DNA from: an uncultured Bacilli bacterium
Lineage (GTDB): Bacteria > Bacillota_I > Bacilli_A > RF39 > UBA660
Reading direction: 5' to 3'
Assembly (NCBI GenBank): GCA_934120635.1
Contig: CAKOUR010000003.1
Location: 35,830 to 99,829, forward strand
DNA: 64,000 nt
Numbering within the stretch: position 1 is the stretch's first letter; the number at the start of each line of letters is the position of its first letter. Both the position numbers and the translations under genes were made by a program. Shown here in pieces: positions 1 through 8,136 of this stretch. Under the pieces are notes generated by a model. That model was given only the letters and a program-made list of their open reading frames with translations, was not told the DNA's origin and ran no database searches.

Positions 1-161
1 TCCTTCTTTCTAATAAAAAGCGCACAAAAGAAATAAAGATAAAGACGAGATTTCTCCCGCGGTGCCACTTTATTTCACTTATTGTGCTCTTTTTTTGATA
101 ACGGGATTGTCCCCGATTTGCTTATTTCCTATTTGTCACATTATAGGTCAACAAATAAATA
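1..161 (-). promoter_or_regulatory. T-box leader (tRNA-sensing attenuator) of a gene left of the window
   Basis: On the minus strand the T-box core GTGGCACCGCGG lies at about 59-70. It sits inside a long stem in which GCACAA...GAAATAAAG pairs with CTTTATTTC...TTGTGC, followed by a U-rich run: the usual terminator arrangement, with the T-box able to form the competing antiterminator. A Shine-Dalgarno-like AAGAAGGA is at about 1-8, so the regulated gene, normally an aminoacyl-tRNA synthetase or amino-acid gene, starts just outside the window. Upstream are only two small hairpins (TATTTGT/ACAAATA and CGGG/CCCG). The specifier codon could not be identified. The leader looks short for a T-box with a full stem I. 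Confidence 0.85.
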
Positions 162-168
162 TATATGC

Positions 169-177
169 ATTATAGCA
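169..177 (-). promoter_or_regulatory. Extended -10 promoter for the T-box transcript
   Basis: The minus strand reads TGCTATAAT, a perfect extended -10 element with a poor -35. Transcription would start near 162, giving a leader of about 160 nt. A second TATAAT (rc of 140-145) lies further downstream and has no -35 at a suitable distance. Confidence 0.5.
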
Positions 178-270
178 TAAAATGAGATGGATAGTTTATT
201 TTTAACATAGGATTAATTTAGTAATATGTTGATTTATTTTTGAAAAATTTTGTGTTTATTAGTTAGTGTG

Positions 271-1512
271 TTATGAATTTGTACGTTTTCTTTTTTTTAC
301 TAATGTGGAACTTTGTTCTTGTATCTCTTCTATATCTTTTGGAGAAGTATAATAATTAAAACTATATCCTTTATTTGAAAAAGATGTAGGTTCATTTATT
401 TTAGTTTTATTATTATTTCTTTCTAAGTTATCAGATGGGCTATTAGGTTTATTTTGTTTTTTTGTTTCATTGGTCTTTTTTTCTTCAATTATTAATTCAT
501 TTAAATATCTTTCGTTTTCTTGCTGTTGAAATTTAATTAGGCTTATTTTTTTTATTTGTGTTTCAATCAATTCTGAAAGTTTTTGTTCTTCCTTTTCAGC
601 ATCTTCAAAATTTTTGTATTCATCTTCTAGGGCATCTTCACCTAATTGTGAATTTAATTTTCTAAATACTTTTTTATGGTCTTTATTTCTTTTTATTATA
701 TATCCACTACTAACGGCACATCCTATGACAAGTGGTGTAAAAATGGATATGATACTAGCTAGTAATGGTGAATTATATACAATTGCATCTTTTATTACTA
801 CAAGAGGAAATGTAATAAGAAGCATATTAAAAAGACCTGCTATCATAGAGACCATTATTATATTTGTTATTTTTTCAAATTTAGATCTTATTCTCCAGAA
901 ATTATTATGTAAATTTTTTTGTGTTGTTAGTATATCTAATTTATTATAGTGCTCTTTAATAATGTTAGATAATTCTTGTGCTTTTTTTTCGGCTTCTTCT
1001 TTTGATTGGTGAGTTGTTTTAGTATTTAAATCATATTGACTAGCCATTGTTTGATAAGATTCTACTATTGTTAGAGTTTCTTCTATTGTTTTATTTCTAT
1101 TATTTGCTTTTTCTAATTCTATTTGATACTGGATTTTTTCTTTTAATTTTTCTGCTTCAGTTTTAGCATTAGAAAATGACTTATATTTTTCTTTTATTTT
1201 GAGTCCTTTACTAATACAATGATTCATTAAAGTTCCAAAACAAAGAGAACTTCCAATTATTATTATGGGAAAACTTAATGTTTGAATGATATTGTTAAAT
1301 ATCGTAAGTCCTACTTTTGTTATTTCTGAAAATGTTAAGAAAAAAAATAAATATCCTATTGCTGATAATCCAGAAATACTAAGTAATTTATTTTCAAGTG
1401 AATTTGCGGATGCTATTTTCATTCTTTTCTCATTTTTTTCTATTTGCTTATTATTTTTTTCTTTCTCTTCTAACAATTCTTTTTTGATTTTTTCAAATTC
1501 TTCTATTTTCAT
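271..1512 (-). CDS. Internally duplicated coiled-coil membrane protein, function unknown
   Basis: 413 residues, not recognised as a named family. It shows two similar modules, each with a pair of membrane segments (about residues 45-95 and 215-272) followed by a Lys/Glu-rich coiled coil containing an 'F-x-x-A-x-x-E-x-x-K-L' stretch. A charged Asn/Lys/Ser-rich tail of about 70 residues closes the protein. The duplicated layout suggests a scaffold or membrane-tethered coiled coil, not an enzyme, but this is inference. The gene stands alone between the T-box leader and the PLP enzyme gene, with a GGGGG Shine-Dalgarno 7 nt before ATG. Confidence 0.75.
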   Translation of the reverse strand: MKIEEFEKIKKELLEEKEKNNKQIEKNEKRMKIASANSLENKLLSISGLSAIGYLFFFLTFSEITKVGLTIFNNIIQTLSFPIIIIGSSLCFGTLMNHCISKGLKIKEKYKSFSNAKTEAEKLKEKIQYQIELEKANNRNKTIEETLTIVESYQTMASQYDLNTKTTHQSKEEAEKKAQELSNIIKEHYNKLDILTTQKNLHNNFWRIRSKFEKITNIIMVSMIAGLFNMLLITFPLVVIKDAIVYNSPLLASIISIFTPLVIGCAVSSGYIIKRNKDHKKVFRKLNSQLGEDALEDEYKNFEDAEKEEQKLSELIETQIKKISLIKFQQQENERYLNELIIEEKKTNETKKQNKPNSPSDNLERNNNKTKINEPTSFSNKGYSFNYYTSPKDIEEIQEQSSTLVKKRKRTNS

Positions 1513-1557
1513 AAATTTGCCCCCTTATTTATATCAATAATTGTTAATTATCTTTTT

Positions 1558-2793
1558 TTATGATTTTTCTATTAATGTTGCTATTGCGTTTTTGATAGCA
1601 ATCTTTCCATAGTTATAAGTTAGAGAACCTTGCTGATAAGCGATGTATGGTTCTCTTAATGGACCATCACAAGATAATTCAATCGATGAACCTTGAGTAA
1701 ATGTTCCTGCTGCCATAATCACTTGGTCTTGATATCCTGGCATATCCCAAGGAATTGGTTTTACATTAGCATCTATTGGACTTGATGCTTGGATTGCTTG
1801 GCAGTAGGCAATTAATTTTTCTTTATCGTGAAAAATAATATTTTGAACAATATCGGCTCTTTTTTCTTGATATTTTGGTTCTGTTTCATAACCTATTTTT
1901 TCTAGTAGATAGCTTGTTAAAATGGCTGTTTTTATTGCTGAATTTACAACTGATGGTGCTAAATATAATCCTAGTAAAAATTGTTTATTTAGTCCTAAAG
2001 ATGGTCCTACTTCTCTTCCCTCTCCGGGTACATTTAATCTTTCAGCACATAACTTAATTAAATCTTTTCTTCCTGTAATATAAGCTCCGTTTGATGCCAT
2101 TCCTGCTCCTAAATTTTTGATTAATGATCCTACTGCTAAGTCTGCTCCTACTTCAATTGGTTCTTTGGTATCAACAAATTCACAGTAACAATTATCGACC
2201 ATAATAATGACTTCTTGATCAACTTCTCTAATTTGTTTAATTACTTCTTCTAAATCTTCAATTAAAATACTTTTTCTAGTGGAGTATCCTTTACTTCTTT
2301 GAATTTCAATTAATTTTATTTTTTTCTCTTTCAGTACTTTTTTGATTTCTGGAATATTAAAATGATTATTGATTAAATCAATTTGCTGATAGTTTATTCC
2401 ATAAGATTTTAAAGAACTATCATTTTCTTGAATTCCTATTACCTCTTCTAGAGTATCATATGGTTTTCCTGTTATAGATAACAAAGTATCTCCTGGTCTT
2501 AGGCAAGCAAATAATGCTGTTGTTAAGGCGTGAGTACCTGAAATAAATTGGCTTCTGACTAAAGAATCTTCGCTTTTGAAAATATCAGAATATACTTTTT
2601 CAATGGTATCTCTTCCTAAATCACTATATCCATATCCTGTTGTCATATTAAAACAAGTTTCATTAACATTATTTTCTTTAAATGCTTTTAATACTTTTAT
2701 AGAATTTTCTTCTTCTATTTTGTCATATTTGTAGTAAATATCTTTTAAATTAATTTCTGCTTCTTGCATTAAGTTTTCTATTTTTTCTTTCAT
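1558..2793 (-). CDS. Methionine gamma-lyase-like PLP enzyme (YnbB / aluminium-resistance family)
   Basis: 411 residues, full family length. PLP-dependent fold type I enzyme of the family annotated as methionine gamma-lyase family or aluminium resistance protein (B. subtilis YnbB). Visible signatures are GYGYSDLGRD near the N-terminus, the cofactor-binding stretch FISGTHALTTALFACLRPGD, the VDNCYCEF strand that carries the PLP-nitrogen Asp, and the Schiff-base lysine in GSLIKNLGAG. The real substrate is not well established, so the product name is a family label. It is followed after 13 bp by a small membrane protein gene and then by proS reading the same way. Physiological role here is uncertain. 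Confidence 0.88.
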   Translation of the reverse strand: MKEKIENLMQEAEINLKDIYYKYDKIEEENSIKVLKAFKENNVNETCFNMTTGYGYSDLGRDTIEKVYSDIFKSEDSLVRSQFISGTHALTTALFACLRPGDTLLSITGKPYDTLEEVIGIQENDSSLKSYGINYQQIDLINNHFNIPEIKKVLKEKKIKLIEIQRSKGYSTRKSILIEDLEEVIKQIREVDQEVIIMVDNCYCEFVDTKEPIEVGADLAVGSLIKNLGAGMASNGAYITGRKDLIKLCAERLNVPGEGREVGPSLGLNKQFLLGLYLAPSVVNSAIKTAILTSYLLEKIGYETEPKYQEKRADIVQNIIFHDKEKLIAYCQAIQASSPIDANVKPIPWDMPGYQDQVIMAAGTFTQGSSIELSCDGPLREPYIAYQQGSLTYNYGKIAIKNAIATLIEKS

Positions 2794-2806
2794 ATTGTGA
2801 CCTTCT

Positions 2807-3076
2807 TTATAAAATATTTGTAAATAAGTAATATAAAATTATTCCTCCTAGAACAATTCCTAGGGCTACTTCTATTAAAGTTGAAGTAAGAAGACTAAGA
2901 ATAATATAGAGAATTAGTGATATTAAAGAAATTGGTGTTAGATAATTTAAGCAAGTAATTAATATATTTAATATACTAGGGATATTAATAGAAAATAATT
3001 GTATTGCTAAAGTGAGGATAATTAGCATGGTTTCAACAATAATTATTTTTTTTAAAATAAATTTTATTGTTTTCAT
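2807..3076 (-). CDS. Small membrane protein, unknown
   Basis: 89 residues, almost entirely hydrophobic, with three or four predicted membrane segments (about residues 8-30, 33-50, 50-68, 68-88). Its ATG overlaps the proS stop by one base (TAATG on the minus strand), so translation is probably coupled to proS. No recognisable family motif. It is clearly co-transcribed with proS; a function cannot be assigned. Confidence 0.6.
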   Translation of the reverse strand: MKTIKFILKKIIIVETMLIILTLAIQLFSINIPSILNILITCLNYLTPISLISLILYIILSLLTSTLIEVALGIVLGGIILYYLFTNIL

Positions 3077-4506
3077 TAATATTGGATTCCCCAGATAACA
3101 AGATGTTTAGCTGGTTTACCACAGCATACACAAACTTCATCAATAGGTTTTTCTTCTTCCATGATACATCTAGATTTACAGCCCTTTATTTCTTTAATTT
3201 TTTCTTCACATTTCTCTTCACCACACCACATGGCTTTAATAAAACCTGGTTGTGTATTTAGAATATTTTCGATATCTTTTAAGTTATGTGCTTCAAAAGT
3301 TAAATTTTTTCTTCTTTCTAATGCTTTTTTATACATATCATTTTGGATTGTTTCTAATAGAGTTTTTGTATATTTAACGATATCCATTTCTGATAAGGTT
3401 TCGGTTAATTTTTCTCTTGTATCTCTTCTTGCAAATGTGATTTGATTATTTTCTAAGTCTCTCTCCCCTATTTCAATACGAATAGGGATTCCATTTACTT
3501 CTGCTTCTGCAAATTTGAATCCAGGAGATTTTTCCGTATTATCGATATAAGTTATAATATCGTTTTGCTGTAATTTTTCTTGAATTTCTAATGCTAAATT
3601 TGCGACTTTTTCACTTTTTCCAATAGGAATAATTACCACTTGTTTAGGAGCAATTCTTGGTGGTAAAACTAATCCATAATCATCAGAATGAACCATAATT
3701 AGTCCACCTATCATTCTTGTTGTTGTTCCCCAAGAGGTTTGGTAAGGATATTCCTCTTTGTTTTCTTTGTTGGTAAATTTAACATTATATGCTTTGGTAA
3801 ATTTTTGCCCAAAATAATGACTAGTTCCTGATTGTAAAGCCACGCCATTATACATTAAGGCTTCGTTGGTTAAAGTATATTCTGCTCCTGCGAATTTTTC
3901 TTTTTCTGTTTTTTTTCCTTTTATGGAAGGAATTGCTAAAATCTCATTATGGAACCAGTGATAAATATCCATCATTTTTGCTGTTTCTGCTTCAGCTTCT
4001 TCTTTTGTAGAATGAATTGTATGTCCTTCTTGCCATAAAAATTCACGACTTCTTAAAAATGGTCTTGTTTCTTTCTCCCATCTTAAGACATTACACCACT
4101 GATTATATAGTTTTGGTAAATCTCGATGAGAAGATATATGTGTTGCATAATAGTCACAAAATAATGTTTCACTAGTTGGTCTTATACATAATCTTTCTTC
4201 TAGTTTCTTTTGTCCTCCTTCTGTTACCCAAGCAACTTCTGGTGCAAAGCCATTTACTAAATCACTTTCTTTTTTTAGTAAGTTTTCTGGAATAAGTAGA
4301 GGCATTTGACAGTTAATGTGTCCTAATTTTTTAAATTCTTTATCTAATATAGATTGCATTTTCTCCCATATTGCATATCCATTTGGTTCGATTACTATAC
4401 ATCCTTTTACTGATGAATAATCTGCTAAGTGAGCTGCTCTAACGACATCTGTATACCATTTGGCAAAATCGATATCTCTACTGGTAATTGCTTTATTTTT
4501 TGACAT
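3076..4506 (-). CDS. proS: Prolyl-tRNA synthetase, short archaeal/eukaryotic-like type
   Basis: 476 residues. Class II aminoacyl-tRNA synthetase that charges tRNA-Pro with proline. It is the shorter type without the editing (INS) domain typical of long bacterial ProRS. Class II landmarks are present: the motif 2 region LRWEKETRPFLRSREFLWQE, preceded by RPTSETLFCDYY, and motif 3 around GGLIMVHSDDYGLVLPPRIAP. The C-terminus carries the zinc-binding extension of this type (CKSRC and CVCC motifs) and ends in the characteristic ...WGIQY. The Shine-Dalgarno is AGAGGAG, 6 nt before ATG. No T-box is seen in front of it. Confidence 0.96.
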   Translation of the reverse strand: MSKNKAITSRDIDFAKWYTDVVRAAHLADYSSVKGCIVIEPNGYAIWEKMQSILDKEFKKLGHINCQMPLLIPENLLKKESDLVNGFAPEVAWVTEGGQKKLEERLCIRPTSETLFCDYYATHISSHRDLPKLYNQWCNVLRWEKETRPFLRSREFLWQEGHTIHSTKEEAEAETAKMMDIYHWFHNEILAIPSIKGKKTEKEKFAGAEYTLTNEALMYNGVALQSGTSHYFGQKFTKAYNVKFTNKENKEEYPYQTSWGTTTRMIGGLIMVHSDDYGLVLPPRIAPKQVVIIPIGKSEKVANLALEIQEKLQQNDIITYIDNTEKSPGFKFAEAEVNGIPIRIEIGERDLENNQITFARRDTREKLTETLSEMDIVKYTKTLLETIQNDMYKKALERRKNLTFEAHNLKDIENILNTQPGFIKAMWCGEEKCEEKIKEIKGCKSRCIMEEEKPIDEVCVCCGKPAKHLVIWGIQY

Positions 4507-4559
4507 CTTATCTCCTCTTTTCTTTTTTTATGTGCTTTTATTATACTATAAAAGACTAT

Positions 4560-4582
4560 AAAAAAAAAGAGTTTCTCTCTTT
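4560..4582 (-). terminator. Terminator of the DUF3592-like gene
   Basis: On the minus strand AAAGAG/CTCTTT form a 6-bp stem around a 5-nt loop, followed by a run of eight T. It lies just past the stop of the gene at 4586-5017 and separates it from proS. Confidence 0.6.
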
Positions 4583-4585
4583 TTC

Positions 4586-5017
4586 TCATGATAAATAATT
4601 ATCTTTAATAATTCTTATAAATTGAGGTCCTGTCTTAAGAACTAGAATAATTCCTAAAATAGTAGCAATATAGCCAATATATCCACTTCTTTTATTTCCT
4701 ACTGACTCTGGAGATAGTATGTCATAATACAAAGTCATTTTATCTCCTATGTTAATATCTTTTTCATAATTATCAATGGTTGCATTATAATTATTGTTAT
4801 TTGCAATATAAGATAAATTAACTGCCCTTCTTTCAACATCTCCATCTGCTGTTTTAGCGATTGTTACTCCCGTTACGGTTCCTTCAGCACTTAATACTTT
4901 TAATCTAAAATTTTCTGTTTTTAAAAGTAATATTCCAAATACAGTTAGTACAGTTCCTACAATACAAAGAACCATGATAGGAATATTTAACTCTTCTTTT
5001 TTTCTTTGTTTTCCCAT
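4586..5017 (-). CDS. DUF3592-like membrane protein
   Basis: 143 residues with a membrane segment near each end (about 14-34 and 108-126) and an extracytoplasmic beta-rich domain between them. The pattern 'AEGTVTGV...V.LSY..N...Y.A.I......IGDKMTLYYD...P' is typical of DUF3592 proteins, whose function is not known. It is a monocistronic unit with its own promoter and terminator, and an AGGAGG-like Shine-Dalgarno. Confidence 0.7.
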   Translation of the reverse strand: MGKQRKKEELNIPIMVLCIVGTVLTVFGILLLKTENFRLKVLSAEGTVTGVTIAKTADGDVERRAVNLSYIANNNNYNATIDNYEKDINIGDKMTLYYDILSPESVGNKRSGYIGYIATILGIILVLKTGPQFIRIIKDNYLS

Positions 5018-5037
5018 CTTATTCTCCTCCTATTTTA

Positions 5038-5066
5038 AGTATAGCAAAACTTCAGAAAAAAAACAA
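5038..5066 (-). promoter_or_regulatory. Sigma-A type promoter of the DUF3592-like gene
   Basis: Minus strand: TTGTTT (5061-5066), 17-bp spacer, TGC-TATACT (5038-5043) with an extended -10. It lies about 20 bp upstream of the start codon of the 4586-5017 gene. Confidence 0.55.
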
Positions 5067-5138
5067 TCTAATTTTTAGTTTTCTTCCATAATTTTAGGAT
5101 TAATTCTATAGAAGTATTTTTTGTTTATAAAAAACACT

Positions 5139-6188
5139 TTATGAATTAGTAGGAATTTTTAATGTTTGACCAATTTGTAATAGATTTGTGTTTAAATTGT
5201 TTAAATTTTTAATTTTATCTACTGTGGTGTTATATTTTTTGGCAATACTATATAAACTATCCCCACTTACTACTTTATAATTTATTGTGTTATTGGAAGA
5301 ATTACTTTTAATTTTTAGAATCTGTCCTATTTGCAGTAAGTTAGAATTTAAGTTATTTAATTTTTTTAAGCTGTCTACTGTAGTGTTATATTTCTTGGCA
5401 ATACTATATAAGCTATCTCCTTTTTGTACAGTATAAGAAATATTTTTAATTGAATCAGTTGTTGAAGTATTTTTAGGTAGTTTTAATACTTGACCAATAC
5501 TTAGATTACTGGTTGAAAGATTATTTAATGTTTTTAAATCATTTACACTAGTGTTATATTTTTTAGCAATACTATACAAACTATCTCCTTTTTTAACGAT
5601 ATAATAATTATTATTAATTGGCGTATAAGGTACTTTTAGGTAAGTTGCTAAGGCAATAACTATTGCTTCTCCTATATTTTCTAGATTATTTTTTAAATAA
5701 GAGGCTTCTTTTTCGTTATCAATATTTCCATAATAAATAATTATACTTTCATTATTAGCAGTATCTCTAATTAATTTATTATAATCTTTTGATGTATCAC
5801 TAGGTAACCTTCTTTGATAGTATTTTTCTACTTTTAAACCAATTTTTTCAAGATTTTCTTGAACTAACTTTGCAAGAGTGTTGCTATTTCTTAAGGAATA
5901 GATAATTTCAGCATTTTTTCCTCCTGTCGTTAAGGCATTAGAAATAACAATAACATTATTTCCTTTTCCATAAGTGGATTGAATTTTTTTTACTCGATCA
6001 TCAATTGAAAGAGTATCATCATTATCTCTTGTTAGATAAGTTTTAATATTTAAGTCTTTTAATCTTTTATAAATATATTTACTTAAGTCTAGGTTATAGT
6101 TTTTTTCAATGATGTCATGAATATTATTTCCAATGTCCTCTCCTCCTCGATAAGGATCGATGATTACTTTCTTTTCTGCTCTTTCCAT
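5139..6188 (-). CDS. Degenerate N-acetylmuramoyl-L-alanine amidase domain with three LysM repeats
   Basis: 349 residues. The first 190 follow the Amidase_3 fold: a start IIDPYRGGEDIG where active members have DPGHGG, a conserved Glu in IIEKNYNLDLS, VISNALTTGG where active members have SIHANA, and IIIYYGNIDNEKEASYL where the catalytic Glu is expected. Both zinc-binding His residues and the last Glu therefore look lost. Three near-identical LysM domains follow (about residues 196-240, 252-295, 304-347), each with KGDSLYSIAKKYNT or the close variant SGDSLYSIAKKYNT. LysM binds peptidoglycan or mediates spore-coat assembly. No signal peptide is seen, which fits a mother-cell or cytoplasmic protein. 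Probably a structural spore or wall protein. Confidence 0.82.
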   Translation of the reverse strand: MERAEKKVIIDPYRGGEDIGNNIHDIIEKNYNLDLSKYIYKRLKDLNIKTYLTRDNDDTLSIDDRVKKIQSTYGKGNNVIVISNALTTGGKNAEIIYSLRNSNTLAKLVQENLEKIGLKVEKYYQRRLPSDTSKDYNKLIRDTANNESIIIYYGNIDNEKEASYLKNNLENIGEAIVIALATYLKVPYTPINNNYYIVKKGDSLYSIAKKYNTSVNDLKTLNNLSTSNLSIGQVLKLPKNTSTTDSIKNISYTVQKGDSLYSIAKKYNTTVDSLKKLNNLNSNLLQIGQILKIKSNSSNNTINYKVVSGDSLYSIAKKYNTTVDKIKNLNNLNTNLLQIGQTLKIPTNS

Positions 6189-6204
6189 AAAATATCACCT
6201 AATT

Positions 6205-6233
6205 TATTTTATGTTTTTTAGTTAATTTTGGTT
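6205..6233 (-). promoter_or_regulatory. Possible sigma-K-type promoter of the LysM/pseudo-amidase gene
   Basis: Minus strand: AACC (6230-6233), 16 bp, CATAAAATA (6205-6213), which fits CATAnnnTA. The match is cheap in such AT-rich DNA, so support is weak. Confidence 0.25.
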
Positions 6234-6236
6234 TGT

Positions 6237-7178
6237 TTATTCTATTTTAAAACTAGTTTCATCTAAAAAAAGATAGTTTTCATGATATTTTAGTTCTCTT
6301 ACTAAACGAAATAGAGCATCATCTTTGGCTTTGGCTTCTAACATAATATCAACATCTTGATTTTTTTGTTTTAGAATGTTTAAAAATTGAATAAAAGAAT
6401 TGGTATCAATATAGTCATTATGGGCTCGGTATTCTCTTTTGTTTTTAGGAGAACTAAAATGTATTTTTGGTGTCATTCCTTTTTTCTTCCAAGTGAGAAA
6501 GATATCGTTTAAGTAAGTGAACAATTCTTTGGATGTGGGATTGCATTGATGATGATGATAGTCTAAGACGACTGGAATATTTAACTTTTTAGCTAGAAAT
6601 AAACAATCTTCTATATTGAATACTTTATCATCATTTTCTATGGCGATAATTTCTTTTAAATGATTGGGAAGGTTTTCAAAGGTATGAATAAAACGGGATA
6701 AAGAATTAGTTTTACCAAATGCATTACTTCCTATGTGAAGGAGAATAATTTTATCTTGAATATTTAATATTTTGAGTAATTGGTAATGATATTCTAATAT
6801 GTTAATTGTTGATGTGATTACTTCTTTTTTTACACTATTTAAGACACAATACTGATTGGGATGGAAATCTACTCTTATTTTACTTTTCTGAAGAATCGAA
6901 GTTATTTTTTTATAATAAGGAAGGAATTTTTCTAAATAATCAAAAGAAACATTGGGATGTGTGGCTAAGGGGATTATATTAGAAGAGATTCGATAAAAAT
7001 GAATATGATTTTTCTCATTATAGATTAATGTTTGATAAAGAGATTCTAGATTTGAAGTAATAATATGATCTAACTTTTCTTGATTTTTTTCTTTTTTCCA
7101 AGTTGTATATGGATAAGGTGTTGAAGTTGAAGTTTTTATTGATTTACTAATTGCTACGTATCCTAATCTTATTATCAT
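6237..7178 (-). CDS. uvsE: UV DNA damage endonuclease UvsE/UVDE
   Basis: 313 residues, full length. Nicks DNA 5' of UV photoproducts and some other lesions to start an excision repair route independent of UvrABC. TIM-barrel family signatures are visible: N-terminal RLGYVAIS, HFYRISSNIIPLATHP, the metal-binding FHPNQYCVLNS, LLHIGSNAFGKT, IAIENDDKVF, VVLDYHHHQCNP, KIHFSSPK and the final DIMLEAKAKDDAL. In Bacillus the homologue YwjD has been linked to forespore expression (from memory). The exact sigma-G-type promoter in front of this gene supports the same role here: repairing UV damage during germination. Confidence 0.95.
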   Translation of the reverse strand: MIIRLGYVAISKSIKTSTSTPYPYTTWKKEKNQEKLDHIITSNLESLYQTLIYNEKNHIHFYRISSNIIPLATHPNVSFDYLEKFLPYYKKITSILQKSKIRVDFHPNQYCVLNSVKKEVITSTINILEYHYQLLKILNIQDKIILLHIGSNAFGKTNSLSRFIHTFENLPNHLKEIIAIENDDKVFNIEDCLFLAKKLNIPVVLDYHHHQCNPTSKELFTYLNDIFLTWKKKGMTPKIHFSSPKNKREYRAHNDYIDTNSFIQFLNILKQKNQDVDIMLEAKAKDDALFRLVRELKYHENYLFLDETSFKIE

Positions 7179-7195
7179 TTTTCTTCACCTATATT

Positions 7196-7225
7196 TAGTA
7201 TGTTTCTTCTTATCTTCTGTATTCA
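7196..7225 (-). promoter_or_regulatory. Sigma-G/F consensus promoter of uvsE
   Basis: Minus strand: TGAATA (7220-7225), exactly 17 bp, CATACTA (7196-7202). This matches the forespore sigma-G consensus at every position. It lies 17 bp upstream of the uvsE start, in an otherwise uninformative 64-bp gap. Confidence 0.7.
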
Positions 7226-7242
7226 AAAAAGAAGATAGTTTA

Positions 7243-8136
7243 TTATTTTTCTTTTGATGGTAAATAATCTAAAATTAGTTTATCTGTGATAAAGAGATAA
7301 TCATAAAAATTTCTAATTTTTTGGCATAGTTCTAATTCATTAGTATTAAAATCAATTTTTTGAGGAATGGAGATGAGGGCAAAAAAAAGTATTTTTTCTT
7401 CTTTTAACATAGGATAATGCATTTCATAAGTATGAAGAAGACTGCAAAAATCGAAGATTTGATAATAATTTTGATAAAAGTTTACTAGATCATAAATAGG
7501 AATATCTTTTTTACTTTTATTCCAGCTAATTAAGTAAGGCTTTTGTTCAAGTAAGTAATGTTCTAATCTTAGATTGTTATGAATTTGTGTTATACGAACT
7601 CTTTTCTTTTCTGAAATGATTTGATACCATTTATCGATTTGATTTTTGGAATAATTTAGAGCTAAAAAGAGTTTGGAGATATTTCTAATAAAAAGATAGG
7701 ATGATGGAGACATATACTCTTCTCTTTCGATTAACTCTGTAATATCTTGATAATAATTTATTAAATATTCAATTCTATTTATTGTAGTTTCATAAAGTTC
7801 TTTATAAGTATTTTCATCTATTTCTTTATAGAAAGTGGTTTTGCTGTGAAGAAGAGTAATTAATTTCATGATGTCATTAGCTTTTTCTTCTTTTTGTAAT
7901 GGACTTTCTTCTATATATTCGTAAATATCATAATTTTTAGTTTGATAAAGAAGTTTTGGAAAATAGTCAAAAGATCTAGACTTTAAATATTTATATAAAG
8001 TTTCTAGATCTTTTTCTCTTTTTTTAATTACTAATATTTCTTTGTCTGTTTCTATCATACGGGTATTATTTTTGATAGTTATTTTTTTGATGATAATGTG
8101 ATTTTCAGCGAGTAAATTACGAAGTTCTTTATTCAT
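7243..8136 (-). CDS. YsxE/CotS-like spore coat pseudokinase
   Basis: 297 residues resembling the CotS/YsxE spore-coat proteins, which have an aminoglycoside-phosphotransferase/choline-kinase fold. The N-lobe strand and lysine are suggested by IETDKEILVIKKREKDLETLYKYL. The catalytic loop, normally HGDLHPGNIL, appears as IHNNLRLEHYLL, and the metal-binding IDW/IDF appears as LISWNKSKKDIPIYDLVNFY, so the protein is probably not an active kinase. Its ATG overlaps the end of spoVID by 8 bp, and the spoVID-ysxE order is the same as in B. subtilis. The name rests on that synteny as well as on the fold. Confidence 0.7.
   Translation of the reverse strand: MNKELRNLLAENHIIIKKITIKNNTRMIETDKEILVIKKREKDLETLYKYLKSRSFDYFPKLLYQTKNYDIYEYIEESPLQKEEKANDIMKLITLLHSKTTFYKEIDENTYKELYETTINRIEYLINYYQDITELIEREEYMSPSSYLFIRNISKLFLALNYSKNQIDKWYQIISEKKRVRITQIHNNLRLEHYLLEQKPYLISWNKSKKDIPIYDLVNFYQNYYQIFDFCSLLHTYEMHYPMLKEEKILFFALISIPQKIDFNTNELELCQKIRNFYDYLFITDKLILDYLPSKEK

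Noticed and set aside
140..145. Second TATAAT as the T-box promoter
   Set aside because: No -35 at 16-18 bp, and transcription from it would remove the first leader hairpin.
614..949. Plus-strand reading frame opposite the 413-residue membrane protein, and many similar antisense frames
   Set aside because: They mirror codon patterns of real minus-strand genes, lack ribosome binding sites and show no family motifs.
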